The notes under the pieces are model-generated. The model was not told where the DNA came from and did no database searches. It was given only the letters and a program-made list of their open reading frames with translations. The translations under genes were made by a program, and so were the position numbers. From Roseateles_E cavernae (GTDB lineage: Bacteria; Pseudomonadota; Gammaproteobacteria; Burkholderiales; Burkholderiaceae_C), in the NCBI RefSeq assembly GCF_040187885.1, contig NZ_JBDPLH010000005.1:62001-126000 (forward strand): a stretch of 64,000 nt of DNA. Reading direction: 5' to 3'. This document shows, piece after piece, positions 26,151 to 34,966 of the stretch (positions are counted from its first letter, which is position 1; each line of letters begins with the position of its first letter).

Positions 26151-26842
26151 CAGGCGCGGGCGACCTTCTTGGCCGCAGCCTTCACCGGGGCGGCCTTCTT
26201 TGCTGCCGGGCGGGCAGCCGGCTTAGCCGCCGCGGTCTTCTTGGCGGCAGGCTTGGGCGTGCCGACCTTGATGGTCTTGACGGCCGGCGCCTTGACTGCG
26301 GTCTTGACGCCCACGGTTCGGGTCACGCCCTTCTTCGCCGGCACAGCCTTCTTGGCAGCAGGCTTGGCAGTCGCCGAGGTCTTCTTCGCGGCAGGCTTCT
26401 TGACGGCCGCAGGCGCAGCCTTGGTGCTGGTCTTCTTCGCGGCCGGCTTCTTGGCCGGGGCCTCGTCTTCGGAGGCCTTGACCAGCTTGGTCTCGCTGTC
26501 GCCGAGCTTGAGCTTGACCGGCTTGTCGCCCCAGATCTCTTCGAGGTGGTAGTAGTCGCGGATCGCGGGCTGCATCACATGGACGACGGCGGCGCCGCAG
26601 TCGACGATGATCCACTCGCCGTTCTCCTCGCCTTCCATGCGCATCACGTCCATGCCGCGTTCCTTGACCGTCACGCGCACGCTGGACGCGAGGGCCTTGG
26701 TCTGGCGGTTGCTGGTGCCCGAGGCGATGATCACGCGCTCAAACAGCGGTGACAGATGCTCGGTGTTGAAGACCACGATGTTCTGGGCCTTCACGTCTTC
26801 CAGACCATCGACGATGGCACGTTGCAGTTTACGAATGTCCAT
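26150..26842 (-). CDS. rsfS: Ribosomal silencing factor RsfS with histone-like Lys/Ala/Pro tail
   Basis: RsfS binds uL14 on the 50S subunit and blocks joining with 30S under starvation. Residues 1-112 are the normal RsfS fold (DVKAQNIVVFNT, ASGTSNRQTKALA, DVMRMEGEENGEWIIVDCG, HVMQPAIRDYYHLEEIWGDK). Residues about 125-230 are an added low-complexity tail of Ala, Lys, Pro and Thr with AAKK/PAAKK repeats, like the C-terminal domain of histone H1. The usual protein is about 110-130 residues, so the tail doubles its length. The gene lies between nadD and rlmH with abutting or overlapping codons. Confidence 0.95.
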   Translation of the reverse strand: MDIRKLQRAIVDGLEDVKAQNIVVFNTEHLSPLFERVIIASGTSNRQTKALASSVRVTVKERGMDVMRMEGEENGEWIIVDCGAAVVHVMQPAIRDYYHLEEIWGDKPVKLKLGDSETKLVKASEDEAPAKKPAAKKTSTKAAPAAVKKPAAKKTSATAKPAAKKAVPAKKGVTRTVGVKTAVKAPAVKTIKVGTPKPAAKKTAAAKPAARPAAKKAAPVKAAAKKVARA

Positions 26843-27469
26843 TCAGTTCTCGCTTCTTTGGGCCGCAGCCTCGTAAAGACGATGGAGGGCAATATAACCC
26901 GCTACCGCCTCGCCCACCATGGGGCGTATGTCCTCGCCACGCGACGCCATGTCGCGCACTTGGGTTGATGAATAAGCCAGGGCCGGCATCGCCAGCCTCA
27001 GCATCCGGTGCGGCTGGCCCTGCAGCTCGGCCGAGGCCTGGATAGCCTGGCCGTCGCGCGCCGCCACCGCCAGGGTGACCAGGCCCAGCAACTCGCGCCA
27101 CTCGCGCCAGGTGTGCAGCCGCGCATACTGGTCCTGACCGATCAGCAGGAAGAGCTGCTCATCGGGCCGGGCCGCCAGCCGCGCGCGCACCGTGTCTATC
27201 GTGTAGCTGGCGCCGTCGCGCTCCAGCTCGCTGTCGTCCACAGCGAAACGCGGCTCACCCGCCACCATCAGCGCGACCATCGCGCGCCGGTGTGCGGGCG
27301 AGGCCAGGCCCCGCCCCGCCCCCTGCTGCAATTTCTGCCAGGGCCGGCCGGCCGGCAGCCACAGCAGCCGGTCCAGGCCCAGTTGCTCCAGCGCGCAGCG
27401 CGCCAGGCTCAGATGGGCCAGATGGACCGGGTCGAAGCTGCCGCCGAACAGCCCGGTCTTCAGAGCCAT
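26843..27469 (-). CDS. nadD: Nicotinate-nucleotide adenylyltransferase NadD
   Basis: NadD adenylates nicotinate mononucleotide in NAD synthesis. The 208-residue protein has the nucleotidyltransferase signature GLFGGSFDPVHLAHL with its HxxH-type histidines, the substrate loop FLLIGQDQYARLHTWREWREL, and the C-terminal ALAYSSTQVRDMASRGEDIRPMV. It overlaps the 3' end of hemF by 10 bp and is immediately followed by rsfS. Confidence 0.96.
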   Translation of the reverse strand: MALKTGLFGGSFDPVHLAHLSLARCALEQLGLDRLLWLPAGRPWQKLQQGAGRGLASPAHRRAMVALMVAGEPRFAVDDSELERDGASYTIDTVRARLAARPDEQLFLLIGQDQYARLHTWREWRELLGLVTLAVAARDGQAIQASAELQGQPHRMLRLAMPALAYSSTQVRDMASRGEDIRPMVGEAVAGYIALHRLYEAAAQRSEN

Positions 27470-28398
27470 AGATGCCCGGCCTGCTCATGGGCCCAGTCGC
27501 GCGGACGCAGGAAGTCCGTGTACAGCTTGGCCTCCAGGGTGCCGGGCTCGGGCGCGTACTGATAGCGCCATTTGACGATGGGCGGCATCGACATCAGGAT
27601 CGACTCGGTGCGCCCGCCCGACTGCAGGCCGAACAAGGTGCCACGGTCGAACACCAGATTGAACTCGACATAGCGGCCGCGCCGGTAGGCCTGGAAGTCG
27701 CGCTCGCGCTCGGTATAGGGCAAGCCCTGACGGCGTTCGACGATGGGCATATAGGCCGGCAAAAAGGCGTCACCGACCGAGCGCAGCATCGCGAACGCGG
27801 CCTCGAAACCGCCGTCCGCATAGTCATCGAAGAAGATGCCGCCGATGCCACGCGGCTCGTTGCGGTGCTTCAGGAAGAAATACTCATCGCACCAGGTCTT
27901 GAAACGCGGATAGAGCTGCTCGCCATGCGGCTTCAAGGCCGCCTCGCAACTGCGGTGGAAATGCTGCGCATCGCGCTCGAAGCCGTAGTAGGGCGTCAGG
28001 TCCATGCCGCCGCCGAACCAGACCACCGGCGCACGGTCCGCCGGCAGCGCCGCGAACATGCGCACATTCATATGCACGGTCGGCACAAAGGGGTTGTGCG
28101 GGTGCATCACCAGCGAGACGCCCATGGCCTCGAAGGGCGAACCGGCCAGCTCGGGCCGGTGCTGGGTGGCCGAGGGTGGCAAGACCCGACCCCGCACATG
28201 CGAGAAATTGCAGCCGCCGCGCTCCAGCAGCGCGCCGTTCTCGATCAGCTGGGTCAGGCCATCGCCCTCCAGCCGGCCGCCGGGCTCGCGCTCCCAGCCA
28301 TCGCTGAGAAAGGGCTGGCCATCGGCCGCCTCAAAGCTGGAGACGATGGTCTGCTGCAGACCCAGCAAATACTCGCGGACCGCCAAGGTATTCATCAT
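27460..28398 (-). CDS. hemF: Oxygen-dependent coproporphyrinogen-III oxidase HemF
   Basis: HemF converts coproporphyrinogen III to protoporphyrinogen IX with oxygen in haem synthesis. The 312-residue protein has the family signatures FSHVRGRVLPP, VSLVMHPHNPFVPTVHMNVR, WFGGGMDLTPYYGF, CDEYFFLKHRNEPRGIGGIFFDDY and FNLVFDRGTLFGLQSGGRTESILMSMPP (in order, each conserved). The start is one of two adjacent ATGs (28398 or 28395), overlapping the stop of the upstream acyltransferase gene. Confidence 0.97.
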   Translation of the reverse strand: MMNTLAVREYLLGLQQTIVSSFEAADGQPFLSDGWEREPGGRLEGDGLTQLIENGALLERGGCNFSHVRGRVLPPSATQHRPELAGSPFEAMGVSLVMHPHNPFVPTVHMNVRMFAALPADRAPVVWFGGGMDLTPYYGFERDAQHFHRSCEAALKPHGEQLYPRFKTWCDEYFFLKHRNEPRGIGGIFFDDYADGGFEAAFAMLRSVGDAFLPAYMPIVERRQGLPYTERERDFQAYRRGRYVEFNLVFDRGTLFGLQSGGRTESILMSMPPIVKWRYQYAPEPGTLEAKLYTDFLRPRDWAHEQAGHLWL

Positions 28399-29027
28399 GG
28401 ATTGAGCCTCACCGGACTGGCCAGCTCGGGCCGTTTGCCACGCTTGCCGGCCAGATACTGCGCCATCAGCGCGAAATCCGCCTCGGCATTGCCACTGAGT
28501 TGCACGAACTGGGTCAGGCCCACGGTCTTGCTGGCGAAATCGAAATAGGCCAGACCCACCGGCACGCCGGCCTGCACCGCCACCTGGTAGGCGCCGGAGC
28601 GCCAGCCAGCGCTCAGCGAGCGCGTGCCCTCGGGCGCGGCGGCCAGCCAGAAGCAGCGCCCCTCGGCGCGCGCCGCCTGCAGCTGCGCCACCGTGCCGCC
28701 GACCAGGCCCTGCTTGCTGCGCCGCTCCACCGCGACGCCGCCCAGCCAGCGCAGCCAGCGGCCAAACAGTGGCAGGCCGAACAGGCTGTTCTTGACCCAG
28801 AAACGCAGCTCCAGCCCCAAGGCCCATTTGGACATCAGGCCCAGCACAAAGTCCCAGTTCGAGGTGTGCGGATAGACCAGGATCACGCCCTGCGGCCCCG
28901 GCAGCCCGTCGAACAGCAAGCGCCAGCCGGCCAGGCGCAGCAGCGAGCGAGCCAGCGCATGGCCTCGCGGCTGCACCGGCATCGCGCCGGAGATGGCTTG
29001 CGGCCCGGCCGGAAAGCTCGCGCTCAA
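28395..29027 (-). CDS. PlsC-like glycerolipid acyltransferase
   Basis: The 210-residue protein has the HX4D acyltransferase motif (H54-TSNW-D59) and the PEGTRS motif in block III, so it probably transfers an acyl chain to a lysophospholipid or a related acceptor at the inner membrane. It is shorter than canonical PlsC and resembles the small family found near purD/hemF. Its ATG overlaps the purD stop (ATGA), and its stop overlaps the hemF ATG, making it a coupled middle gene. An internal ATG at residue 16 is a possible alternative start. Confidence 0.85.
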   Translation of the reverse strand: MSASFPAGPQAISGAMPVQPRGHALARSLLRLAGWRLLFDGLPGPQGVILVYPHTSNWDFVLGLMSKWALGLELRFWVKNSLFGLPLFGRWLRWLGGVAVERRSKQGLVGGTVAQLQAARAEGRCFWLAAAPEGTRSLSAGWRSGAYQVAVQAGVPVGLAYFDFASKTVGLTQFVQLSGNAEADFALMAQYLAGKRGKRPELASPVRLNP

Positions 29028-30316
29028 CGCTTCACCGCCCGGTGGCCGATGTCGCGGCGGAACTGCTTGCCCTCGAACTGGATATTGACCAGGCTGTCAT
29101 AGGCCAGTTGCTGGGCCTTGCGCACCGACTCGCCCAGCGCCGTCACGCACAGCACGCGGCCGCCCGAGGTCTGCAGCTGGCCGTCGACCTCGGCCGTGCC
29201 GGCGTGGAAGACCATCGCATCTTCCGCGTCGGCCGGCAGGCCGGTGATCGCATCGCCCTTGCGTGGCGACAGCGGATAGCCGTGGGCGGCCATCACCACA
29301 CCCAGCGCCACACGGCGGTCCCACTGCAGCTCGACCTGGTCCAGCGTGCCGTCGGTGGCCTGCAGCAGCACCTCCAGCAGATCGCTCTTGAGCCGCATCA
29401 TGATGGGCTGCGTCTCCGGGTCGCCCATGCGGGTGTTGAACTCGACCGTGCGCGGCTGGCCCTGCTCGTCGATCATCAGCCCGGCATACAGGAAACCGGT
29501 GAAGGGGATGCCGTCGCGCGCCATGCCCTGGATGGTGGGCATGATGATCTCGTGCATCGCCTTCGCATGCACATTGGGCGTCACCACCGGGGCCGGCGAG
29601 TAGGCGCCCATGCCGCCGGTGTTGGGGCCTTCGTCGCCGTCCAGCAAGCGCTTGTGATCCTGGCTGGTGGCCAGCGAGACGACGTTCTTGCCGTCGCACA
29701 GCACGATGAAGCTGGCTTCCTCGCCGCTCAGGAACTGCTCGATGACGACGCGCGCGCCGCCTTCGTTGTGCACGACGCCCAGTTTGCCGCCTTTTTCATC
29801 CGTGGCCAGGATCCAGTCGATCGCCTCGTGCGCCTGCTCAAGACTGGTCGCGACGACCACGCCCTTGCCGGCGGCCAGGCCATCGGCCTTGATGACGATG
29901 GGGGCGCCCTGCGCCTCGACATAGGCATGGGCCGCCGCCGCGTCGCTGAAGACCTCATAGGCCGCCGTCGGGATGCCGTGGCGCTTCATGAAGTCCTTGG
30001 CGAAGGCCTTGGAGCTCTCCAGCTGCGCGGCCGCCTTGGTCGGGCCGAAGATGCGCAGGCCGCGGGCGCGGAACTCGTCGACGACGCCGGCGGCCAGATA
30101 GGCCTCGGGGCCGACCACGGTCAGCGCGATCTTCTCGGCCTCGGCGAAGTCGGCCAGCGCCTTCACATCGGTGATAGTGATGTTCTTCAGCTGCGGGTCG
30201 CGGGCGGTGCCGCCATTGCCCGGAGCGACAAAGACCTGGCTGACCCGTTCACCCTGGGCCAGCTTCCAGGCCAAGGCATGTTCACGGCCGCCGTTGCCAA
30301 GCACGAGAACTTTCAT
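29024..30316 (-). CDS. purD: Phosphoribosylamine-glycine ligase PurD
   Basis: This is GAR synthetase of purine biosynthesis, an ATP-grasp enzyme of 430 residues. It shows VLVLGNGGREHALAWKLAQ, VVGPEAYLAAGVVDEFRARG, the ATP-binding VIKADGLAAGKGVVVA, GEEASFIVLCDGKNV and the metal-binding VEFNTRMGDPETQ. Length and motifs are complete. Its ATG overlaps the stop of yebC by 4 nt. Confidence 0.97.
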   Translation of the reverse strand: MKVLVLGNGGREHALAWKLAQGERVSQVFVAPGNGGTARDPQLKNITITDVKALADFAEAEKIALTVVGPEAYLAAGVVDEFRARGLRIFGPTKAAAQLESSKAFAKDFMKRHGIPTAAYEVFSDAAAAHAYVEAQGAPIVIKADGLAAGKGVVVATSLEQAHEAIDWILATDEKGGKLGVVHNEGGARVVIEQFLSGEEASFIVLCDGKNVVSLATSQDHKRLLDGDEGPNTGGMGAYSPAPVVTPNVHAKAMHEIIMPTIQGMARDGIPFTGFLYAGLMIDEQGQPRTVEFNTRMGDPETQPIMMRLKSDLLEVLLQATDGTLDQVELQWDRRVALGVVMAAHGYPLSPRKGDAITGLPADAEDAMVFHAGTAEVDGQLQTSGGRVLCVTALGESVRKAQQLAYDSLVNIQFEGKQFRRDIGHRAVKR

Positions 30317-31041
30317 GCGGCCTCGATGCTTGCGTTGTGGAACACATCCTGGACATCGTCCAGGTCTTCCAGCACATCCAGCAGTTTTTGCATGCGTTCG
30401 GCGTCCTCGCCCGTCAGTTCAATCGTGTTGTCCGGCCGCATCGTCACCTCGGCCACCTCGGGGTTCAGGCCGGCGGCCTCGAGCGCGTTCTTGACGGCCT
30501 CGAAGGCCGGTGCCGGCGTCAGCACCTCGATGGCGCCATCGTCGTCGGTGAGCACATCGTCGGCGCCGGCTTCCAGCGCCACCTCCATGATCTTGTCCTC
30601 CGAACTGCCCGGGGCAAAGATCAGCTGGCCGCAGTGCTTGAACTGGAAGGCCACCGCGCCCTCGGTGCCCATGCTGCCGCCGTACTTGCTGAAAGCGTGG
30701 CGCACCTCGGCCACGGTGCGGACCCGGTTGTCGGTCATCGTGTCGATGATGATGGCCGCGCCGCCGAAGCCGTAGCCTTCGTAGCGGATTTCCTCGTAGT
30801 TCACGCCTTCGAGGGCGCCGGAGGCCTTGTCGATGTTGTACTTGATGCGGTCGGCCGGCATGTTCGCGGCCTTGGCCTTGTCCACGGCCAGGCGCAGGCG
30901 CGGGTTCTCCTTGACATCACCGCCGCCCTGGCGGGCCGCGACGGTGATTTCACGGATGATGCGGGTCCAGATCTTGCCGCGCTTCTCGTCCTGACGACCT
31001 TTGCGGTGCTGAATATTGGCCCATTTGGAATGCCCTGCCAT
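30313..31041 (-). CDS. yebC: YebC/PmpR family regulatory protein
   Basis: The 242-residue TACO1/YebC-family protein starts MAGHSKWANIQHRKGRQD and carries the usual three-domain pattern, including KAKAANMPADRIKYNIDKASG, YEGYGFGGAAIIIDTMTDN and an acidic C-terminal third. Members have been described as transcription regulators and, more recently, as factors helping ribosomes through proline stretches. A GGAG Shine-Dalgarno lies 8 nt before the ATG. It is the first gene of the nine-gene minus-strand cluster and divergent from a HerA-like ATPase. Confidence 0.96.
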   Translation of the reverse strand: MAGHSKWANIQHRKGRQDEKRGKIWTRIIREITVAARQGGGDVKENPRLRLAVDKAKAANMPADRIKYNIDKASGALEGVNYEEIRYEGYGFGGAAIIIDTMTDNRVRTVAEVRHAFSKYGGSMGTEGAVAFQFKHCGQLIFAPGSSEDKIMEVALEAGADDVLTDDDGAIEVLTPAPAFEAVKNALEAAGLNPEVAEVTMRPDNTIELTGEDAERMQKLLDVLEDLDDVQDVFHNASIEAA

Positions 31042-31151
31042 TGCCTGCTTCTCCTGGCGAGCGCACCCCTTCGCATGCCGGGGGCGGCTCCATGTTTTGT
31101 TGGATAGACTGCGATTTTAGCCGCCGCCACCATATCTCCTGGAGAACCCCA

Positions 31152-32681
31152 ATGGCCGACCCGATTCTGCTGGCTCGCAACGCGGCCACCGAATGCCAGC
31201 TCTTGCCCGCGCTGGCGAACCGCCACGGCCTGATCACCGGCGCCACCGGCACCGGCAAGACCATCAGCCTGCAGTCGCTGGCCGAGAACTTCTCCAAGCT
31301 CGGCGTGCCGGTCTTTCTGGCCGACGTCAAGGGCGACCTGACCGGCATCTCGCAGACCGGCAAGCCCAGCGAGAAGCTGCTGGCCACGCTGAAGGACCGC
31401 GGCATCGAGCCGCCCGCCCCCGCCGCCTGCCCGACCACCTTGTGGGATGTGTTCGGCGAGCAGGGCCATCCGGTGCGCGCCACCGTCTCCGACATGGGCC
31501 CGCTGCTGCTGGCCCGCATGCTGGCGCTCAACGAGACCCAGCAGGGCGTGCTGCAGATGGTCTTCAAGATCGCCGACGACGCCGGCCTGCTCTTGCTGGA
31601 CCTGAAGGATTTGCGCGCGATGCTGCAGCATGTCGGCGACAACGCCGCGCAGTTCACCACCGAGTACGGCAATGTCTCGGCCGCCAGCGTCGGCGCGATC
31701 CAGCGCGGCCTGCTGCAGATCGAGGCCCAGGGCGGCGACAAGTTCTTCGGCGAGCCGATGCTCAATATCGCCGACTTCATGCAGACCGAGGCCGGCCAGG
31801 GCGTGATCAACATCCTGGCGGCCGACCAGCTGATGAACGCGCCGCGGCTGTACGCGACCTTTTTGCTGTGGATGCTGTCCGAGCTGTTCGAGACCCTGCC
31901 CGAGGTCGGCGACCTGGAGAAGCCCAAGCTGGTGTTCTTCTTCGACGAGGCGCATCTGCTGTTCAAGGAGGCGCCGGACGCGCTGGTCGAACGCATCGAG
32001 CTGGTGGTGCGCCTGGTGCGCTCCAAAGGCGTCGGCGTCTATTTCGTGACCCAGAACCCGCTGGACATCCCGGACACGGTGCTGGGCCAGCTGGGCAACC
32101 GGGTCCAGCATGCGCTGCGCGCCTTCACGCCGCGCGACCAGAAGGCCGTCAAGTCGGCCGCCGAGACGATGCGGCCCAAGCCAGGGCTGGACATAGCCGC
32201 GGCCATCACCGAGCTGGCGGTCGGCGAGGCCCTGGTCAGCCTGCTGGACGAGAAAGGCCGGCCCGGCATCACCGAGCGGGTCTTCGTGCTGCCGCCGGGC
32301 AGCCAGATCGGGCCGATCACGGCCGAACAGCGCGCCGCCCTGCTCAAGGGCTCGCTGGTGGCCGGCGTCTACGAGAAGCTGGTGGACCGCGAATCGGCCT
32401 ACGAGAAACTCAAGGGTCGCACCGAGGCGACGATGGCCGATGAGGCAACAGCCGCGACGAACCAGGGCAAGGCCGGGCAGGCGGCCGAAGACGGCGGCCT
32501 GATGGGCGGACTCAAGGACATCCTGTTCGGCTCCACCGGCCCGCGCGGCGGGCGTCGCGAGGGCCTGGCCGAGACAGCGGCCAAGTCGGCGCTGCGCACC
32601 ATGGGCTCGACGGTGGGCCGCGAGATCATCCGCGGCGTGCTGGGCAGCATCCTGGGCGGCGGCACGAAGAAGCGCCGCTGA
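31152..32681 (+). CDS. HerA-like helicase/ATPase (DUF853, YjgR type)
   Basis: The 509-residue FtsK/HerA superfamily ATPase has Walker A GATGTGKTISLQ near residue 30 and Walker B KLVFFFDEAHLLF near residue 265, with an arginine-containing C-terminal motor region. Residues about 425-509 form a Gly/Ala/Lys-rich tail ending GGGTKKRR. The family is widespread but of unclear function, with a proposed DNA or protein translocation role. TGGAGAA precedes the ATG at 31152. It is divergent from yebC. Confidence 0.9.
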   Translation: MADPILLARNAATECQLLPALANRHGLITGATGTGKTISLQSLAENFSKLGVPVFLADVKGDLTGISQTGKPSEKLLATLKDRGIEPPAPAACPTTLWDVFGEQGHPVRATVSDMGPLLLARMLALNETQQGVLQMVFKIADDAGLLLLDLKDLRAMLQHVGDNAAQFTTEYGNVSAASVGAIQRGLLQIEAQGGDKFFGEPMLNIADFMQTEAGQGVINILAADQLMNAPRLYATFLLWMLSELFETLPEVGDLEKPKLVFFFDEAHLLFKEAPDALVERIELVVRLVRSKGVGVYFVTQNPLDIPDTVLGQLGNRVQHALRAFTPRDQKAVKSAAETMRPKPGLDIAAAITELAVGEALVSLLDEKGRPGITERVFVLPPGSQIGPITAEQRAALLKGSLVAGVYEKLVDRESAYEKLKGRTEATMADEATAATNQGKAGQAAEDGGLMGGLKDILFGSTGPRGGRREGLAETAAKSALRTMGSTVGREIIRGVLGSILGGGTKKRR

Positions 32682-32683
32682 GC

Positions 32684-32947
32684 TCAGTCGGCCACCGTCG
32701 CGGCGACCAGCCTCAGCACCAGCGGCCGCACCAACATCACGCAGCAGAACGCCACCGGAAAGGCCAGCGCATAAGTGCCCAGCACCCGGCTCAGATACCC
32801 CGGGCCGAGCCCGGTGTTGACGCCGACGATGACCAGGCACATCAGCATCGCCATGATGCCGGCCATATAGAAGGCGAATACCGCCGGCGTGAAGCGCTTG
32901 GGCAGGCCGCGTGCGGCCGTGGGCTTGGACAGGGTGGGCTGATTCAT
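32684..32947 (-). CDS. DUF2798 small membrane protein
   Basis: The 87-residue protein has two transmembrane helices (VFAFYMAGIMAMLMCLVIVG and LAFPVAFCCVMLVRPLVLRL) with a short loop and an N-terminal KRF motif, which match DUF2798. The function is unknown. It is divergent from a LysR-type regulator 149 bp away. That is the usual layout for a regulator and its target, and an inverted repeat lies in the intergenic space. Confidence 0.85.
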   Translation of the reverse strand: MNQPTLSKPTAARGLPKRFTPAVFAFYMAGIMAMLMCLVIVGVNTGLGPGYLSRVLGTYALAFPVAFCCVMLVRPLVLRLVAATVAD

Positions 32948-33035
32948 AGTGCTCAGGTGGGCATGAATGGAATGGGATTGACGCCACTGTAGGCACGCAG
33001 GGCCTGGCTGATAAGCCCATCGGCGCCCTGCTCAC

Positions 33036-33054
33036 TCGATGTCAAAAGCATCGA
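33036..33054. promoter_or_regulatory. Candidate LysR operator
   Basis: TCGATG (33036-33041) and CATCGA (33049-33054) are perfect inverted arms with a 7-nt AT-rich spacer. They lie between the divergent DUF2798 and LysR genes, about 45 bp before the LysR start. Confidence 0.5.
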
Positions 33055-33083
33055 ATCAACCTCCGCCAATAGCCACTATCCAA

Positions 33084-33089
33084 CATAAT
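33084..33089 (+). promoter_or_regulatory. Putative -10 hexamer abutting the LysR ATG
   Basis: CATAAT ends 7 nt before the ATG at 33097. No Shine-Dalgarno is present, so the transcript may be leaderless. Confidence 0.4.
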
Positions 33090-33096
33090 CTGGCGC

Positions 33097-34035
33097 ATGG
33101 ACACCCTCAGCGGCATTGCCGCCTTCGTCAAGGCCGTGGAGGCCGGCAGCATCGCCGCCAGCGCCCGGCAGCTGGGCATCACGCCGGCCTCGGCCGGCCA
33201 GGCCATCGCCAGGCTGGAGGCCTCGCTGGGCACAAGGCTGCTGACCCGCAGCACGCGGGCACTGGCGCTGACCGAAGCCGGCGAGCTCTATTTCCAGCGC
33301 GTGCGCGATCTGCAGGCGCAGCTGGAGCAGGCGCGCGCCGATGTCACCGCCTTCAGCGGCGAGCCGCGTGGCCGGCTTCGCATCGCTGCCTCGGTGGCCT
33401 TCGGTCGGCACCTGATCGCGCCGCTGCTGCCGGCCTTTGCCCGCGCCCATCCGCGCATCCAGCTGGAGCTGACGCTGGCCGACCGCAGCGTCGACCATGT
33501 GCGCGAGGAGTTCGACCTCAGCATCCGCTTCCGGGCCCAGCTGGAGCCGGGCCTGATCGCGCGGCGCATCGCGACCGCGCCGATGCTGTTCTGCGCCTCG
33601 CCCGACTACCTGGCGCGCGCCGGGCGGCCGACCCGGCCGGAGCAGCTGCAAGAGCATGACTGCCTGGGCTTTCGCCTGCCGGTGGACGGCCGGCTGCTGC
33701 CCTGGGCGTTCATCACGCGCGAGGGCGAGCGCATCGTGCCCGAGCTGAAGATCAGCTGCCTGGCCAACGATATCGACGCGCTGGCCGCGCTGGCCATCGG
33801 CGGCATGGGCATCGCCCGGCTCGGCAGCTTTGTCGCCCGGGAGCCGCTGCGCCAGGGCCTGCTGCTGCCGCTGTTCCTGGCCGAGGACGAGGCCCAGGCG
33901 GTGGCCGAGCCGCTCGAGTTCTTCGCCTGCTGGCGCGAGCGTCGCCAGATGCCGGCACCGCTGCGCCTGTTCATCGACTATCTGGGCGAGGCGCTGCGCG
34001 AGCACCCGGCCCTCGAAGCCCCGCCTACGCGCTGA
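33097..34035 (+). CDS. LysR-family transcriptional regulator
   Basis: The 312-residue regulator has an N-terminal HTH (MDTLSGIAAFVKAVEAGS, SARQLGITPASAGQAIARLE) and an effector domain from about residue 88 (GRLRIAASVAFGRHLIAPLL). It resembles the CrgA/DsdC-like branch often encoded next to small membrane or oxidoreductase genes. The divergent DUF2798 gene is its most likely target. Its 3' end overlaps the convergent N-formylglutamate amidohydrolase gene by 11 bp. Confidence 0.94.
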   Translation: MDTLSGIAAFVKAVEAGSIAASARQLGITPASAGQAIARLEASLGTRLLTRSTRALALTEAGELYFQRVRDLQAQLEQARADVTAFSGEPRGRLRIAASVAFGRHLIAPLLPAFARAHPRIQLELTLADRSVDHVREEFDLSIRFRAQLEPGLIARRIATAPMLFCASPDYLARAGRPTRPEQLQEHDCLGFRLPVDGRLLPWAFITREGERIVPELKISCLANDIDALAALAIGGMGIARLGSFVAREPLRQGLLLPLFLAEDEAQAVAEPLEFFACWRERRQMPAPLRLFIDYLGEALREHPALEAPPTR

Positions 34036-34858
34036 TGTGCCGCGCCAGCGCCGCCAGCATGGCCTGGATCGCGGCCTGGGCGCGCGCAAAGCCTTCGTTG
34101 GGCTGATGGCTGGCCACATCCATATAGAGCGAACGCTTGATCTCGATCTGCACCGAGTGGCACAGCGCGGCCGGGTTACCGGAGCGCTGGATCAGGGTCA
34201 CGCCCTTGAAGGGCTCGTTGAAGGCCACGCTATAGCCGGCCGCACGCAGCGGCTCGGCCAGCACCAGCAGGGTCGCGGCATCGCTGCTGGCACCGTCCAG
34301 ATTGCCCAGCACGAAGTCGGCCAGTTGACGCTCCGGCAGACCCAGCTGGGCATAGGAATCGTCGGGCATCGAATGCACATTCAAATGCCAGCGCCGGCCA
34401 TGCCGTGCCAAGGCGTCGTCGAGCAGGCGCCGCAGCGCCAGATGGTAGGGCCGGTAGCAGTCGCGGATGCGGGCCTGCACCTCGGCCACGGTCAGGCGGC
34501 GGTCATAGATCTCGCGGCCCTGGCCCATCGTGCGCCAGATCAGGCCGATGCCCAGCTCGGTCTTGCGGCTGGCCGAGACGGCGCCGGGCCAGTCGGCGTC
34601 CAGCATGGCCGGGTCGATATCGTCCAGACCCCGGTTCGGGTCGATATAGGCACGCGGGAACTGCGCGGCCAGCAGCGTGGCGCCGAGGCTGTGCGCGCCG
34701 TCGTAGAGCCGCTCGACAAAGGCGTCCTCGCCCTCGCGCAAGACGCTCAGCGGCTGGCGGCTGCCGAAGTCGGCCGGATAGTGCTGGCCGCTGTGCGGCG
34801 AGTCGATGATCAGCGGGATCGCCGGGGCGCTGGGCGGGGTCAGGACAAAGGCTTGCAT
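34025..34858 (-). CDS. N-formylglutamate amidohydrolase family protein
   Basis: The 277-residue metal-dependent hydrolase family member would cleave N-formyl-L-glutamate to formate and glutamate at the end of one histidine degradation route. Visible motifs are IDSPHSGQHYPADF (metal ligand), AQFPRAYIDPNRGLDDID, RRWHLNVHSMPDD and a C-terminal HSVQIEIKRSLYMD. No hut genes are adjacent, so another N-acyl amino acid substrate is possible. The ATG at 34858 has no Shine-Dalgarno and lies 7 nt after CACAAT. Confidence 0.9.
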   Translation of the reverse strand: MQAFVLTPPSAPAIPLIIDSPHSGQHYPADFGSRQPLSVLREGEDAFVERLYDGAHSLGATLLAAQFPRAYIDPNRGLDDIDPAMLDADWPGAVSASRKTELGIGLIWRTMGQGREIYDRRLTVAEVQARIRDCYRPYHLALRRLLDDALARHGRRWHLNVHSMPDDSYAQLGLPERQLADFVLGNLDGASSDAATLLVLAEPLRAAGYSVAFNEPFKGVTLIQRSGNPAALCHSVQIEIKRSLYMDVASHQPNEGFARAQAAIQAMLAALARHISA

Positions 34859-34865
34859 GGGCGGC

Positions 34866-34871
34866 ATTGTG
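34866..34871 (-). promoter_or_regulatory. Putative -10 hexamer abutting the amidohydrolase ATG
   Basis: CACAAT on the minus strand ends 7 nt before the ATG at 34858, with no Shine-Dalgarno. Confidence 0.35.
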
Positions 34872-34966
34872 CGTGAGGCGCCGAGCCACTCGCGCCCGCC
34901 CGGTGCGGCTCGCGCCCTGTCCATGCGCGTCGTCGCAGCGCTGGCCGTGGCCGGCCTCGCCTGCTC

